Positions 31,412-43,199 of a stretch of 64,000 bases of DNA are shown here, one piece after another; the stretch's first letter is position 1; each line of letters begins with the position of its first letter. The DNA comes from Hsuehochloa calcarea (Eukaryota > Streptophyta > Magnoliopsida > Poales > Poaceae), in NCBI GenBank assembly GCA_036346395.1, contig CM070596.1, forward strand, positions 6,369,913-6,433,912, given 5' to 3'. Both the position numbers and the translations under genes were made by a program. The notes beneath the pieces are model-generated. The model did no database searches. It saw only the letters and a program-made list of their open reading frames with translations, and was not told the DNA's origin.

Positions 31412-34400
31412 TGTAACATCCTTATTTTCTGAGCTTTTAAAAATCTTTTATTAGTTAGTAGTTGGAAAATTCAACATTTGGATTTTATTTGAATTTTTAA
31501 TTAAAGCTTAATATTTACTTTTAGCATCAAAATAAATTAATATAATTAATCCCAACATCAACAATTGTCAAAACTAGTTTATTTGGATTATATGTGCTTT
31601 GATATTTTTTCTAGAATTTTTCTGAGTTTATTTGTTATTTTCTAATTGCTATTTGGTTTTTTTGGTATTTTCTAAAAAGAAAAACTAATTAAAAATCCTA
31701 AAATTGTGTTTGGGCCGAAACCCAAACCCTATTCCGTGCGACCCAGCATTGTGCGGCCCAGCTCGCCTGCGCGCGCGCCCCACCTCCGACTGACATACGG
31801 GCCCCGCATGTCAGCCTCTCCCTCTCTCTCGCACCCTGCCTCCGCTGAGAGGTAGCCCTCGCATGTCAGCCTCTCTCCTCTCTTCAGCCGTGCGCCGTGT
31901 CCGGTCCCACCCGTCAGCCTGCGTGTCGTCTTCTGCTACGCGTCTTCGCCCAAGCCGTAGTCGCTGACAAGTGGACCCCACCAGTTTTACTGTTCTTCAT
32001 CTCCGAACGGGACTTTGGTTCCCATTTCCTCGTGCACGCGCCGTCGTCCTCGACACGGATTCCAGTGTTCCTCAGCCCTATTTAAAGTCGCACCCGCGTC
32101 ACGAGGATCGCATCCACCTCCGCCGCCTTTTCCCTGAAGTCGCCGACCCTAACGCGCCGCCTTTTCGCTGGATTTGAGCTCAAACCCTAGCGCCGCCGAG
32201 AGCTTCTTCGCCGGATTCCTAACGGGCTACCTTATGCACGTACTCTTCTTTCCGGAGGAACCCTAGTTTGCCATCGCCTCGTCAAGCCGCGCCGCTCATC
32301 TTGTTGCCATCGTCGTGCTGGTCGTCGCCGGTGAGATTTGACCGCGTCACCAGATTCCTCGAGTTGTGCTCGTCCAGATGCACACTTCCACCGCCGCTGA
32401 ACCGCCGTCGTTCGCCGGATCCGTGGTCGCCGGAGCGTCGTCGGCGTTCTGCCGCTGTGGATGCCCACGTGTGCTGCCACCTCTGCGTTTGTGCCTTTGA
32501 GTCGTCTACGCGGAGCCAAGTCACCCTCTCCGTCAGCGATGACGCGACAGTCCAGATCAAAAACCCGTATACCGGTTCAGTGGACTTGTCTACCGTGGGC
32601 CGAGTAGCTGACATGTGGGTCCCACGTGTTAGAATTTTCAGGGATTTATTTTAAATCCAAAATTCCTTCGTCGATGTCATGCTGACATCATAATCCGATT
32701 TTGCTTTAGGAAAATAATTCAGAAAATCCACAAATTCTAATTTAGGGTATTTTCTTGAGTTTTGATCTTCCAAATGTCATATCTTCTACATTTGAACTCC
32801 GATTGAGCCCATTCAAATTTCTAAATTCATCTAAATTTGATATATATCTATTTAAGATTTTTATTTATTTTTTGGAGTTTGTTTTATCTTTTTTATTTAT
32901 TTATTTTGTTTATTTATTTCGTTTGCGAGTAGACGTTAATTCTTCGGGGACTTTTGAAGAAGAGGGAGTGCACCAACATCAAGACCAATACCTAAACCTA
33001 TTCCAAGGCAAATTATATATTTTATCATATTGAACCCAGTTTTTAAAATAAATTTTTTCAAGTTATTGCATTCTATTTCAAGTATTTATTTAAATATTTT
33101 TTGGGTTTAGTTATTAACCCAATTTGTTATATCCACCTTGTCTATTGTTATGCCATGATCTTTTATCATCCTAGGTTTGTTCATTATTAGTTAATATTAT
33201 CGTAGCACCAACGTGGGTTGGTTAGATATGAGTAGATTTCTTAGCCATGCTACGAGTCATCATCTCATGTGAGTTGCAGATATAAATTTGAGTAAGTGAT
33301 TATAGAACTGTGTGATAAAACTGTGTGTTGTGTGCTATTACCCGTTGATGTCATGTGTTGCACTTAACCAACAGGGTAGGACAAGATTTAGACCGAGACA
33401 AGTGGTGGAAACTGTGTGATATGGTGGAGACTGTGTGAATGGGAATTTTGGAAACTTTGTGATATGGTGGAGACTGTGTGAATGGGAATTTTGGTATGTG
33501 TGTCATTTAGTTAGAAATTGAAAGTCTTGTCTTGGTCAATTAAGGACTTAACTTTATGCGCCATTGAACTGAGCCTTACTGTACGACCCTATGCCTGGTA
33601 TGGGACGGACCTAACTTAGTAAGTTCTGGAGTCTTGACATTGACAACTCGGGTTGTAGGTTAAGCTGTGTGATAGGCTGGTGGTGTGATTCTCACACCGC
33701 GGGACGGTTCACCGCTTCCCTGTCCAACGGTGTGTGTCATGCCAAGCGTTGTGTATATCGATTGGACGGCGGTAAAGCACATCAGGAGTGTCAATGCTTG
33801 AGATGAAGTTTATGAAAGGTTTTGTTATGGTCAGTGCTAGCTACATTGATTATATCGTATGGGTAAAGTGTAAAATCTCTATAGAGTGTTAATTAATCTA
33901 TTCGAATAGCCATGTCCGCGGTCATGGACATACTCGGGGATTTCACATGAGTGGTAGATTTTCATAAAAATATTTGGGAAGGGAGATGTGTGATCTAAAT
34001 CATATGGTTGTGTGAATAACTTGTGTAGACTGTGTGTCCTGTGTGAAACAAATGTTAAATTATTATTATTTATTTGTTTTGAATTATATTTTTAATCTAT
34101 TATTCATATTCAGTTGTAAATGTTGCTTTATGCAAACTAACCACAGAAGCCATTCCTTTGGAATAAACCATCGTCTATAAATTGTATTCTGTGGTATGAC
34201 TTGCGAGTACGGTTGTGTACTCATGCTTGCTCCAATCAATCAACAGAAGTGGAGGAGTCTTCACCTGCATTTGAGGAGATGTTCTACGAAGGTGCTGATT
34301 GTGAGGGTCTTAATCCCAGTCGGTTGTCTGTGGTGAATTGATGGGATCCCGTTGGAGTTAAACTTTGTTTCGGAGCTGCTATTTTATTTATTGCCAACCC

Positions 34401-34590
34401 TGCGTGGCTTAATAAATGTAAACTCTACCATAAGGTCAAAACTATTATTTGCTATTCAAATTAGTCGTTTATTCTATTAATCGTATAGTGTGGATCGATA
34501 TTTATCTATGTTGATACTATTTGCACTAGCATGATCCTGGACTAGTGCAGAATATACAGAGGGTCCAAAATTGCATTTTGGGTCCCGACA
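31412..34590 (+). mobile_element. 3.18-kb solo LTR inserted in copia C gag
   Basis: It begins TGTAACATCC and ends GGGTCCCGACA. It is flanked by a perfect 5-bp duplication, GCAAG (31407-31411 and 34591-34595), which interrupts the gag coding sequence of copia C. The left third is GC-rich with stress-like composition (31720-32600); the remainder is AT-rich. No gag or pol is present. Solo LTRs arise by recombination between the two LTRs of a full element. The long LTR and GC-rich 5' part suggest a large-LTR gypsy family, similar in style to 62723-64000. The frames at 31897-32654 are composition artefacts. Confidence 0.92.
33408..33493 (+). repeat. 43-bp tandem duplication inside the solo LTR
   Basis: Copies 33408-33450 and 33451-33493 start GAAACT and end GGGAATTTTG. 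They differ at one base. Confidence 0.9.
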
Positions 34591-34935
34591 GCAAGCCTAA
34601 CAAGAAAGGTGGAAATAAATATTTTTCATATCGGACCCAAGAAAAACAAAGGCGTTTTTAAGAAGAAAAGTGCAGAAGGAAAAAATTGCTATGTTTGTGG
34701 CAAGAACGAGCATTTTGCTTGTGATTATAGTCACCGCAAGGGTGCAAATAACAAAAATACAGCATGCACAACTAAAATAGATGATGATGAGATCATCGTC
34801 GCTGTGAGTGAATTCATGGCGGTACAAGGTAAAGTTTCTGGATGGTGGTATGATACATGTGCCACTGTTCATGTTTCCTATGATAAGTCTTTATTCAGGA
34901 CTTATGTTGATGCAACCGATATACAAGAAATATAG
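34591..34935 (+). pseudogene. Copia C nucleocapsid and protease start
   Basis: After the solo LTR, gag resumes with a Lys-rich stretch and a damaged zinc knuckle. Cys-x2-Cys-x4-His is present (CYVCGKNEH), but the final Cys position holds Tyr (HFACDY). The protease active site follows as WWYDTCATVHV, where the usual Asp-Thr/Ser-Gly reads Asp-Thr-Cys. The frame stops at 34935. Confidence 0.8.
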
Positions 34936-36110
34936 ATGGAAAATGAAAATCGGTCCAAAGTGCATGGGAAAGGAAGCATCGAACTAAGCTTCACTTCTGG
35001 AAAGAAGATTACGTTGGCGAACGTTCTTCATGTGCCAGATATGAACATGAACCTTGTAAGTGGTGATCTTCTTGGGAAGCCGGGTATCAAAACTGTGTAT
35101 GAATCGAGCAAGTTAATCTTGACCCATTGTGGTGTATTAGTAGGAAATGGGTATTCATGTAATGGGATAATAAAACTATGTACTGTTGACAATGTTGATG
35201 TTGTAAAAATAAATAAATCTTATCATTCTGCTTATACGCTTGACTCTGTTTCATTATGGCATGATAGATTAGCACATATTGGTATAAGCACTATGAAAAG
35301 ATTGGTTAAATATGGTTTGATTTCTTGCAAAATTGATGAGTTTAATAAATGTGAAATTTGTGTTAAATCAAAGATAGTTAAAAACTTTTTCATAGTGTAG
35401 AAAGAAGTTCTAACTTGTTAGGTCTTGTACATTTAGATATATGTGAACTTAATGGCATGTTAACTAGAGGTGAAAATAGGTATTTCATTACCTTTATTGA
35501 TGATTGCTCTAGATATTCTTATGTTTTTTTTTTGAAACATAAAGACGATGCCTTTGGTTTTTTTCAAAGTTTACAAAACAGAAGTGGAAAATCAATTAGG
35601 TTGGAAAATTAAAATTATAAGAAGTGACAGAGGTGGATAATATTTCGGAAATATATTTGATGTATTATGTGAAGAGAATGATATTATCCACCAAAGTTCT
35701 GCTCCAAGAACACCACAACAAAATGGCTTGGCAGAGCGTTAAAATCGAACTTTTCATGAGATGATAAATGCTATGTTGATGCATTTAGAGTTATCTTTTA
35801 GTATTTGGGGTGAAGCATTACTTACTACTTCTCATATTATAAATAGAATTCCTCTAAATTAAAGTAAAGTTTCTCCATATGAGCTGTGGGAAAGGAAGAA
35901 AGCCTATAATTGGGTATTTTAAAGTGTGGGTGTGTCTTGCTTACTACAAGAACCTTGATCCTACAAGGACCAAGTTGGGTTCTAGAGGATTAAAGAGTGC
36001 TTTTGTTGGCTATGCCGCAAACAGCAAAGCTTATTGGCTTTTAAACCTAGAGTCCAATGTAATTGTTGAATCCAGAGATATGGAGTGGAATTTTTTGAGA
36101 ATTTAACCAC
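34936..36110 (+). pseudogene. Copia C protease end and integrase
   Basis: The 34936-35400 frame contains KITLANVLHVPDMNMNLVS and the integrase zinc-binding region (LWHDRLAHIG, ending CEICVKSK). The core follows in other frames: first Asp in GLVHLDICELNG (35415), second in RSDRGG (about 35622), then PQQNGLAER near 35720. Frame 35879-36106 has the GLKSAFVGYAANSKAYWLL block that closes copia integrase. Several stops interrupt it. Confidence 0.82.
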
Positions 36111-36359
36111 TACAGGTAAAATTTCTCAAAACCTTAGAGATTCTCAAGAGGAGAATATCTCAAAGGGTGTTGAACAACAATAAAATTTAAATAACTCTCA
36201 AGAGGAGAATTCTTCTGAAATTGTTGAACAACAACTTGAGGTTCGGAAGAGTAAACGCGCTCGTAAGGCTAAGGTTTTAGGACCAGACGAAATAGATTCT
36301 CAGTGTATTTACTTATTTCTGGTTGAAGGAAATAGAGATAATTTTATTTGAAAGGTACC

Positions 36360-37220
36360 CCTTATTCTTTAAGTGGAAGATGATCCTAGTACTTATAATG
36401 AAGCAGTGGATTCCAGAGACTCAGTTTCTGAAAAGAAGCCATTCAAGATGAAATGGATTCTATAATATCTAACCAAACTTGGAGGCTTGTCGATTTACCA
36501 TAGGGATCTAAAACAATTGGATCCAAGTGGATATTTAGGATAAAGTATCATGCGGATGGTACACTAAATACTCACAAGGCTAGATTAGTAGCCAAAGGAT
36601 TTCAGCATAAAGAAGGAATTGACTATGTTGACACTTATGCACTAGTAGCAAGAATAACTACAATAAGAATATTATTCGCTCCTGCTTCATTGCATAATTT
36701 ACATGTTCATCAGATGGATGTCAAAACAACATTTCTAAATGGAGATCTCGATGAGGAGATTTACATGGAACAACCAAAAGGTTTTGTTCTACATGGAAAT
36801 GAACAAAAAGTATGCAGAATTGTTAAGTCTTTATATAGACTAAAACAAGCGCCAAAGAAGTGGTATGAAAATTTTGATTCAGCCATACTTTCAAACGGAT
36901 TTGTTCATACCATTTCTGATAAATGTTTATATTGTAAAGTTGTGGGAAGCACTGTGATTTTTGTGTGCCTTTATGTTGATGATATATTGATCATTAGCAA
37001 TGATGCCAAAGGCATAACAGAAATAAAGAGATTTCTGATTTCTTGTTTCAAAATGAAAGATCTTGGAAATGTGGACAATATTTTGGGCATCAAAGTGAAA
37101 CAAAATAGTGGGGGTTTTGATCTTAGTCAATCTCATTACGTGGAGAAAATTCTTAACAAGTTCAAACATCTAAACTTTAAAGAAGTAAAAAACACATTTG
37201 ATTCAAGTGTAAAGCTTTAA
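36360..37220 (+). pseudogene. Copia C reverse transcriptase
   Basis: The 36690-37220 frame covers most of the palm: VHQMDVKTTFLNGDLDEEIY (first catalytic Asp), SLYRLKQAPKKWYE, and the Tyr-Val-Asp-Asp box in CLYVDDILII near 36980. DLGNVDNILGIKV follows. The N-terminal part (about 36360-36690) is broken by stops. Motifs are well preserved in this section but the polyprotein is not continuous. Confidence 0.87.
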
Positions 37221-37238
37221 AAGAATGAAGGAAGACCA

Positions 37239-37900
37239 GTGGCTCAACTTGAATATGCAAGTGCTATTAGTTGTCTGATGTATTTGATGCAATGTACAAG
37301 ACCAAATATATCATATACAGTTAGTAAATTAAGCAGATTTACTAGCAACCCCAGTATTGAGCATTGGAAAGCAATTGGGGGAGTATTTGGATATCTTAGA
37401 AAAACCAAAGATCTAAGTCTAAATTATACAAGATTTCATGTTGTTTTAGAAGGATATTTTGACACAAGTTGGATATCAAGTGTTGGAGATGGCAAATCCA
37501 CAACAGGATGGGTATTTACGTTGGCTGGTGGGGCTATTTCTTGGAAATCCAAGAAAAAAACTTGTATTACTCGCTCCACTATGGAATATGAATTTGCGGC
37601 TCTTGCTTCGGCAGGACAAGAAGCTGCATGGTTAAGAGATATTTTTTTAGAAATTCCCTAGCATGTGAAAATGTATCGGCGCTATCAATACATTCTGATA
37701 GCCAGGCTACTTTAGCTAGAGCGTACAGTGAAGTGTACAATGGTAAGTCTAGACATATGAGTCTATGACATGATTATGTGAGGAAATTAATCAAGGACGG
37801 AATAATTTCTTTATTATTTGTGAGAATAAATGTTAATCTTGTTGATCCCTTTACTAAACCTCTCACAAGAGACTTGGTAAAGAAGACTTCCTTGGGAGTG
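37239..37900 (+). pseudogene. Copia C RNase H
   Basis: The frame 37239-37661 has the TRPNISYTVSKLSRF block and the RNase H core: YFDTSWISS, TTGWVFTLAGGAISWKSKKK, and the acidic TMEYEFAALASAGQEAAWL. The C-terminus shifts frame after 37661 and continues as readable fragments (DSQATLARAYSEVYNGKSRH) to about 37900. Confidence 0.85.
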
Positions 37901-38455
37901 GAACTTAAACTCAATAATAAATCCATTAACAATGGCAACCCAACCTAACACTAGTAATTAACTAGTTTTATGGCTCAAAGGATAACAACAAGTTGTGACG
38001 TGGATGGTTCAACATTTATCTAATTGTGAAATATTGGCTATTACTATTTAAGGGGTGAGTATTTTACTCTTAATGAGATTCAGTTGTTGAGGACAAGTAT
38101 CTGTAAGTAACAGAGATACTAGAAGAATTTGACCTATATGAAAAATGAGATGGTACCATCTCTAAATGGGAGTAGAGTTTCTCTCATAATTTTTTTCATT
38201 AATATAGGATGAGTACATTGCCATTAATAGTGCTAAGCGTGTTTTTGTGAACAGAACATTGTAAAGAATATGTGTAATGCATGGCCGAGTTTGATATAAG
38301 GAATAATTGGTTCAAAGCTTTTATGTTACCTTTAATTTCATCAAAACTTTGTTGTGTATATACTAAGGTTAGGTTCAAATTCAAAGATACCTAACTGTAT
38401 TAATATTTTTTTATTATTGTGTATGAACTTGCTTATTTTAAAACAAGTAGGGGAT
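37901..38455 (+). other. Copia C 3' untranslated region
   Basis: AT-rich, non-coding sequence between the end of pol and the 3' LTR. It ends with the polypurine tract AGTAGGGGA at about 38446-38454, which would prime plus-strand DNA synthesis. Confidence 0.6.
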
Positions 38456-38826
38456 TGTTGGAAGTTGTTTTCAAACAACAAGTCATGTCTCTTCACGGGA
38501 GGGTGCATTCGAAGAGTCGTGTCTCTTCATTTCGTATTGTTTCACGGGAGGGTGCATTCGAAGATTCGTACCTCTTCATTTCGCATCATTTCAAACTCTA
38601 TATAAAGAGAAGCTATTTAGTTTTTGAGATGTGCTTCGCAATCCCGTTCTCTTGTTCTGTTCATGACAAGTTTTCACTTTGCTTTAGTGCAAACTTCATC
38701 CGGCTTGTCTTATCCTACTAGCTTATTTGTAGTAGAGCCTCAAAGCATTTATACAGAGTGCAAATAATCACTTTAGGAAAGCGCTTCTGGCGTGATTCAA
38801 GTCTCTTTCTCCACAAATTTCCAACA
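38456..38826 (+). repeat. Copia C 3' LTR
   Basis: It runs from TGTTGGAAGTTG to CAAATTTCCAACA and is followed by GCTAA. TATA box TATATAAAGAG near 38599. It has the same internal duplicated block as the 5' copy. Confidence 0.95.
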
Positions 38827-40393
38827 GCTAAGTTCACGTGCTGGTGGTCAAACCGGTCCAACTGGGCGGTCAGACCGACCATGGGTGGTGGTCTGACCGA
38901 TTTATCCTGTTTGCTGGCTGGTAATGCGGTGATGTTCATAGGTTAGGTCAAATTCATGGTTTTTAGTGCATATATGTTGCATGATGTATGTTTTAAATAA
39001 GGTAGGTCAAGTTACAAAGAACTTGTTATTGGAATTGATTTATTAGTCTATTATTGTGCGGGGGGCTTGGAGGTCAATGACGGTCAACGGAGAGAATGAT
39101 CGGGACTAGGCTTGGAGAGCTGAGGTCCAAAATAATCGAGGATGTCAGGTAAAGTCAGTGGACTCAAGCATGACACAAAATGGATAGGGATGACCAAACA
39201 GGAGGTTCGATGCCATGCTGATTTTGGTGGGAGACAGATGAGGGAGACTTGCCGACATAAAGAGAGCCGTTGATCAACATACACGTAGTGAAGCATGAGA
39301 TTACTTCATGAAGATTAGGCTTAGTCTTTGGAGAAGAACCGATAAGGGGTATTTTGGCAACATCATCAAAATACCACATTGGTGATCTTTTGCTAAATGC
39401 GACACAAAATGGCACAAGAAGAGGCGGTTTAAGTCAAATGAGGATAAATATCATGAAGAAACGAGTTCGGGAAGCCCGGTTCGTCATCTGCTTTGAAAAG
39501 CGTGTGTGAGTGTAGACCTATTTGTATGTGGGCTTAACGGGTGCCCGTTAGAGTCTTCTCTCTCAGCTTAGCTGTGGAGTTCCCAAGTCATTCTAAGAGA
39601 AAAAAAAACCTAATATATGATTTTGGGATTTTAGAGTAGTTGAGACTAGGGTTTGTGAGAGATGGATTGATTGTGTGCTTAAGTATTGAGCTTTTGTCCT
39701 CCATAGTGCAGTGGCTATAAACCAACATCTATCTCTAATCAATTCAAGTAAGATTCCTTCAAGATGAGTCTCTTCTTGTTCTTACTCTCTCTTTGGTGGT
39801 TTTTGGGATTTTGGTGATTATTTGGTTTTCCTTTGATTTCTTACTATGATCTTGCTTACTATGACACGTGGGAATGCATCTAAGATCATTTTGATCTTCA
39901 TTTACCTACAAGCAAGTTTTAGGATCAAAGTTTGATTTCCCTAGGTTCTTGTGTCTTCCTTCCCTTATCTATGAAATTAATGAAACTTTAGCCTTGATCT
40001 TCCCGATCATCGATTGGAATAGGTTCCTGACCTTCTTGATGAGGTATGATTGAAATTTGAGGGGATCTGGATCATTGGATCAAAAGTTGAGTGATTTGTG
40101 ATTTTGATTTCATGCTAATTTCACTGTTCATCGTGTTGGAGGTTAGACCGCCCCTAGTGAGAGGTCATACTGCCCAACCTGAGAGGTCTGACCGCCAAAC
40201 TCACTTTGATTCGAGTTTGTAATGTTTTTAGTTGTTGTGCTTTGGGTTTTGATTGGATTCAATACAAGAATTCTGTTGCGCTTGTACTTTGATCTTTATA
40301 GCTTTTAGAGTAAGAATTGAGTTGAATTCGATAAAGGTGAAAAAGAGGTAGTGCTCCTATTCACCCCCCTCTAGTCGTCGTTTCGGTCTAACA

Positions 40394-41326
40394 ATTTAGA
40401 TCTAGTAATTCTGGGTGACAAACTTAAAAAACGTTGGAGTAATAAAATCGACGAGATACCAAGAGATATGTTTGGACTTTGGTTTTTCATGTTCCGAGGT
40501 ACGAGTGAAGTGTCGCACTGCTCGTCATCTTGGGTTGTACTTTGACGGTCGTAATAAAATCTTTTCCAGTTTCATTTTATAAAATAGGAAATGGGCTACT
40601 ATTTACTAACATTTGGTTCTACAGATTAGTGTATACCAGGAACGAGTGCCTATGCCTGTTAGCGCATTATAAACTCTTCATGGGGCTAGAGATCGCTAGG
40701 CACGCAGGGTCTCCACGTCTTTGTTTTGGAGATTTTAGGCCAATGGTGAGCAGCCACGTTCTCCAGGTAGCTAGCCTTCGTGTTTCCCATTTCCTCCAAG
40801 AAAAGATACGCTCCAATGTAAAAAGGTATCGTGATGTACGTTCCTGTCTGATTTTATAGTCCCTCTCTACCGTTGTTCAGAGTTTTGTGCGACATGCTTG
40901 TTCCCAGAGCATACGGTGTCGATGGCCTATCAGTGTATCGTATTATCCCGTTACACATTCCACCAGTTTAGCCGACACTAGATACAAGATACAATGGACT
41001 GATGTTGGAGGCCATGCTGTACAACAACCGTCCAACTATATACACATAATTCGTAGAGATCCTACGGCACTGAGACAGACACATCACCATACCATTGGTT
41101 CAACAGACGGTTCTTCGTCTTCACAACCTGTACAACAACAGATCCCCATCGAAACAACGGTATTACAAATCACTACACTGAAATTGAAGATTCCAGCAAG
41201 GCACAAGAAACAATCACTATTCCCTGTTCTCCTACGGTGAATCACCGATTAGATTGTATAATCATTATTAGGTGAGCGACCGCATGAATATCACTTACCT
41301 TTAAAAAAACCTTTCTAAAGATTAAT
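40394..41326. other. Intergenic stretch
   Basis: Short plus-strand frames (40530-40859 and 40887-41240) carry no recognised motif. No repeat or RNA gene was seen. Confidence 0.4.
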
Positions 41327-41903
41327 AATCCCTCGAATTTCAAATATAAATCATTTAGGTTAGACACAAGAATCATAGAGTAGCATGAAAGAAATGACCC
41401 TGGTGCCTTTCATTTATTCGTACATTTACTAAATCTTCTCTTAAATATGTTGAGAAGGAGAGAGATTGTGAGAGAGACCTATTTGTTGATAAGAATATGT
41501 GCATTCATTTACAAGGTTATAATAGGAAGGCATGAGATAAAGATGTCTCAAAATTGTAGAATGACTTAGGGCATGTATAATGGTATATACAACTGTTGTG
41601 TATAGTATCATTTCATGTCATCTGTAGACAGCACTAAAGACAACTTCTACAATGTGTTATCTTTTTATATGTATCTATAAATAGCTCCTTCATGTACAAG
41701 ATGTCTTCTTTTTCGTGTTACAGTCGACTACTGCATGAGAGACAACCGAATTCTCTATGCTCACCCTCTCTCCTCTACATCATCTCGTGTCATACGTGTC
41801 AAAACTTACAGACAACTCACGTCACACCATTGTACATGCTCTTATATTTGGGAAAAACTCGTGAGGCTAAAACAACTTATATTTAGACCCGGAGGGAGTG
41901 ATT
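41327..41903. mobile_element. Possible Stowaway MITE split by a Tourist MITE
   Basis: The left part begins TCCCTCGAATTTCAAATATAA and the right part ends ACCCGGAGGGAGTG, inverted termini of the CTCCCTC type used by grass Stowaway elements. The inner 41569-41841 element accounts for the gap. Without it the outer element is about 300 bp, close to the usual size. Confidence 0.4.
41569..41841. mobile_element. Tourist-type (PIF/Harbinger) MITE
   Basis: The inverted termini are GGGCATGTATAATGGT (left) and ACCATTGTACATGCTC (right), 16 bp with two mismatches. The element is flanked by a TTA trinucleotide on both sides (41566-41568 and 41842-41844), the target duplication of PIF/Harbinger elements. 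It is 273 bp and non-coding. Confidence 0.8.
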
Positions 41904-42600
41904 TCTTCGTAAATATCCACCCATGTTGTAAAACTAAATTATGTAATTAAGAAATTACGACTCCATTGTTGAATTTAAATAATTGCAAAAAACATCACAT
42001 GTTAGTGAAAGTATGTACCCCTCTTTATAAACACGTGTCGGTTTGGATGTCGACGTGCACATGATAAAAATCCCGGCCACTCATTTTCATCACAACACGT
42101 TGGAAAAAACAAAAAAAATACATTTGTCATGATTTTTATTTATTAAGTTTTGCCATGATTCTTATGAATGTATTTTTATAATGAATGTGGTAGTAATCAT
42201 CTTCGTTGGGCCAACCTTGATTATTAATCAAAGTTTGAAAGATTTAATAGTGCGCTCTCGCATTTCGCATGGCATCCTTTTCAATTTCTAATGGACACAA
42301 CAAGCTCTCGGAGGTACGTTTTGAGCGCTAGCGCCGTACGTCACGTTTTGTCGTCTGATCTGACGTCATGATGCCTAGCTGTCCGCTCTTGGTGCATTTT
42401 TTCCTTCCTCCCGAAATAAGTGAAAGTACTATACAACATTACGCACACCCAACGCAACAAAAACTCCTCCGCATGATCTCCTCCGAAAAACATTGGAAAA
42501 ATAGCATATTCTCCCCCAAAATTATATGGAAACCATCAGTATAGAATCTAGCTGCGCTTAAAAACTAATTCAAATATACCAATCAAACAAATTTTGATGT
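41904..42600. other. Intergenic stretch
   Basis: AT-rich DNA without a gene. Near 42590-42662 three GTTGCAACAT-like units are spaced about 25-30 bp apart, just before the gypsy D remnant. Confidence 0.4.
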
Positions 42601-42639
42601 TACAACATTGCAACATTTTAAAATAATAGTTGCAACATC

Positions 42640-42960
42640 CAAAAATAATTGTTGCAACATCAAGAAATTTAGGGTTGGTCACAAAGCCACATCCGGAGCC
42701 ATATCTGTTGCTTTGGAGGTTCAAGCACATTCTGATCACAAAACAAGTGGAGGTAAAGTTTTCTTTGGATGGGTATACTGCTGTTGTTACTTGTGTTGTG
42801 ATTCCTATGCATATGCGAGCATGTTCGTTAGTTATTGGTGCAGATTGGTTGAAAGAATAGAACATACACCGAGTTGCATCATGTCCCATCATGCGTTACT
42901 CTTTTCCTTAGAGAGGAATGCGAAAGGAGATTACATCTTGGTCCTCATTAAGGTACTTTG
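42640..42960 (+). pseudogene. Gypsy D protease-like fragment 1
   Basis: The 42630-42860 frame contains PYLLLWRFKHILITKQVEVK, then VVIPMHMRACSLVIGADWLKE, the second half of a plant gypsy retropepsin. A shifted frame then reads SHHALLFSLERNAKGDYILV. The catalytic Asp-Ser-Gly part is missing. Confidence 0.6.
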
Positions 42961-43199
42961 AAGATAAACAACGACAAGACAAGGTCCAAGAAGATATTAA
43001 AGAGCAACGTCAAATGCTAAAGGCAAAGAAATGAGAAGAAGAATGGTTAGCCAAGAAAGAAAAGAAGAAATTAGAATTGACGACCCTTCTTTCTACCAAA
43101 AAAACAGCAAGAGGAGTCCTCTCATGATGACAAAACCACCAGCGATGCACCGCAAGATGGTCTTTGTATGCTAACCAAGACGGTTCGAGTTGACAACAC

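Larger units (their letters stand above)
30330..38826 (+). mobile_element. Ty1/copia retrotransposon C with nested solo LTR
   Basis: LTRs of about 370 bp (TGTTGGAAG to TTCCAACA, or TTTCAACA at the 5' copy) enclose a copia interior. A perfect 5-bp target duplication, GCTAA, lies at 30325-30329 and 38827-38831. A purine tract (AGTAGGGGA) precedes the 3' LTR. The element is 8.5 kb, of which 3.18 kb is a solo LTR inserted in gag (31412-34590). The LTRs differ at about 10 percent of positions by hand count, so it is an old insertion. All frames are interrupted. Confidence 0.95.
29990..40393 (+). repeat. Outer repeat (LTR-like) split by copia C
   Basis: The two flanks of copia C belong to one repeat. 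Both carry dense GGTCAGACCGG-type motifs (30055-30170, 38848-38905, again 40139-40200). The right flank ends in CACCCCCCTCTAGTCG...GGTCTAACA, a phrase I associate with 3' ends of grass LTRs. Without the insert the repeat is about 1.9 kb, compatible with a solo LTR. The left limit is approximate and no matching target duplication was identified. Confidence 0.45.
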
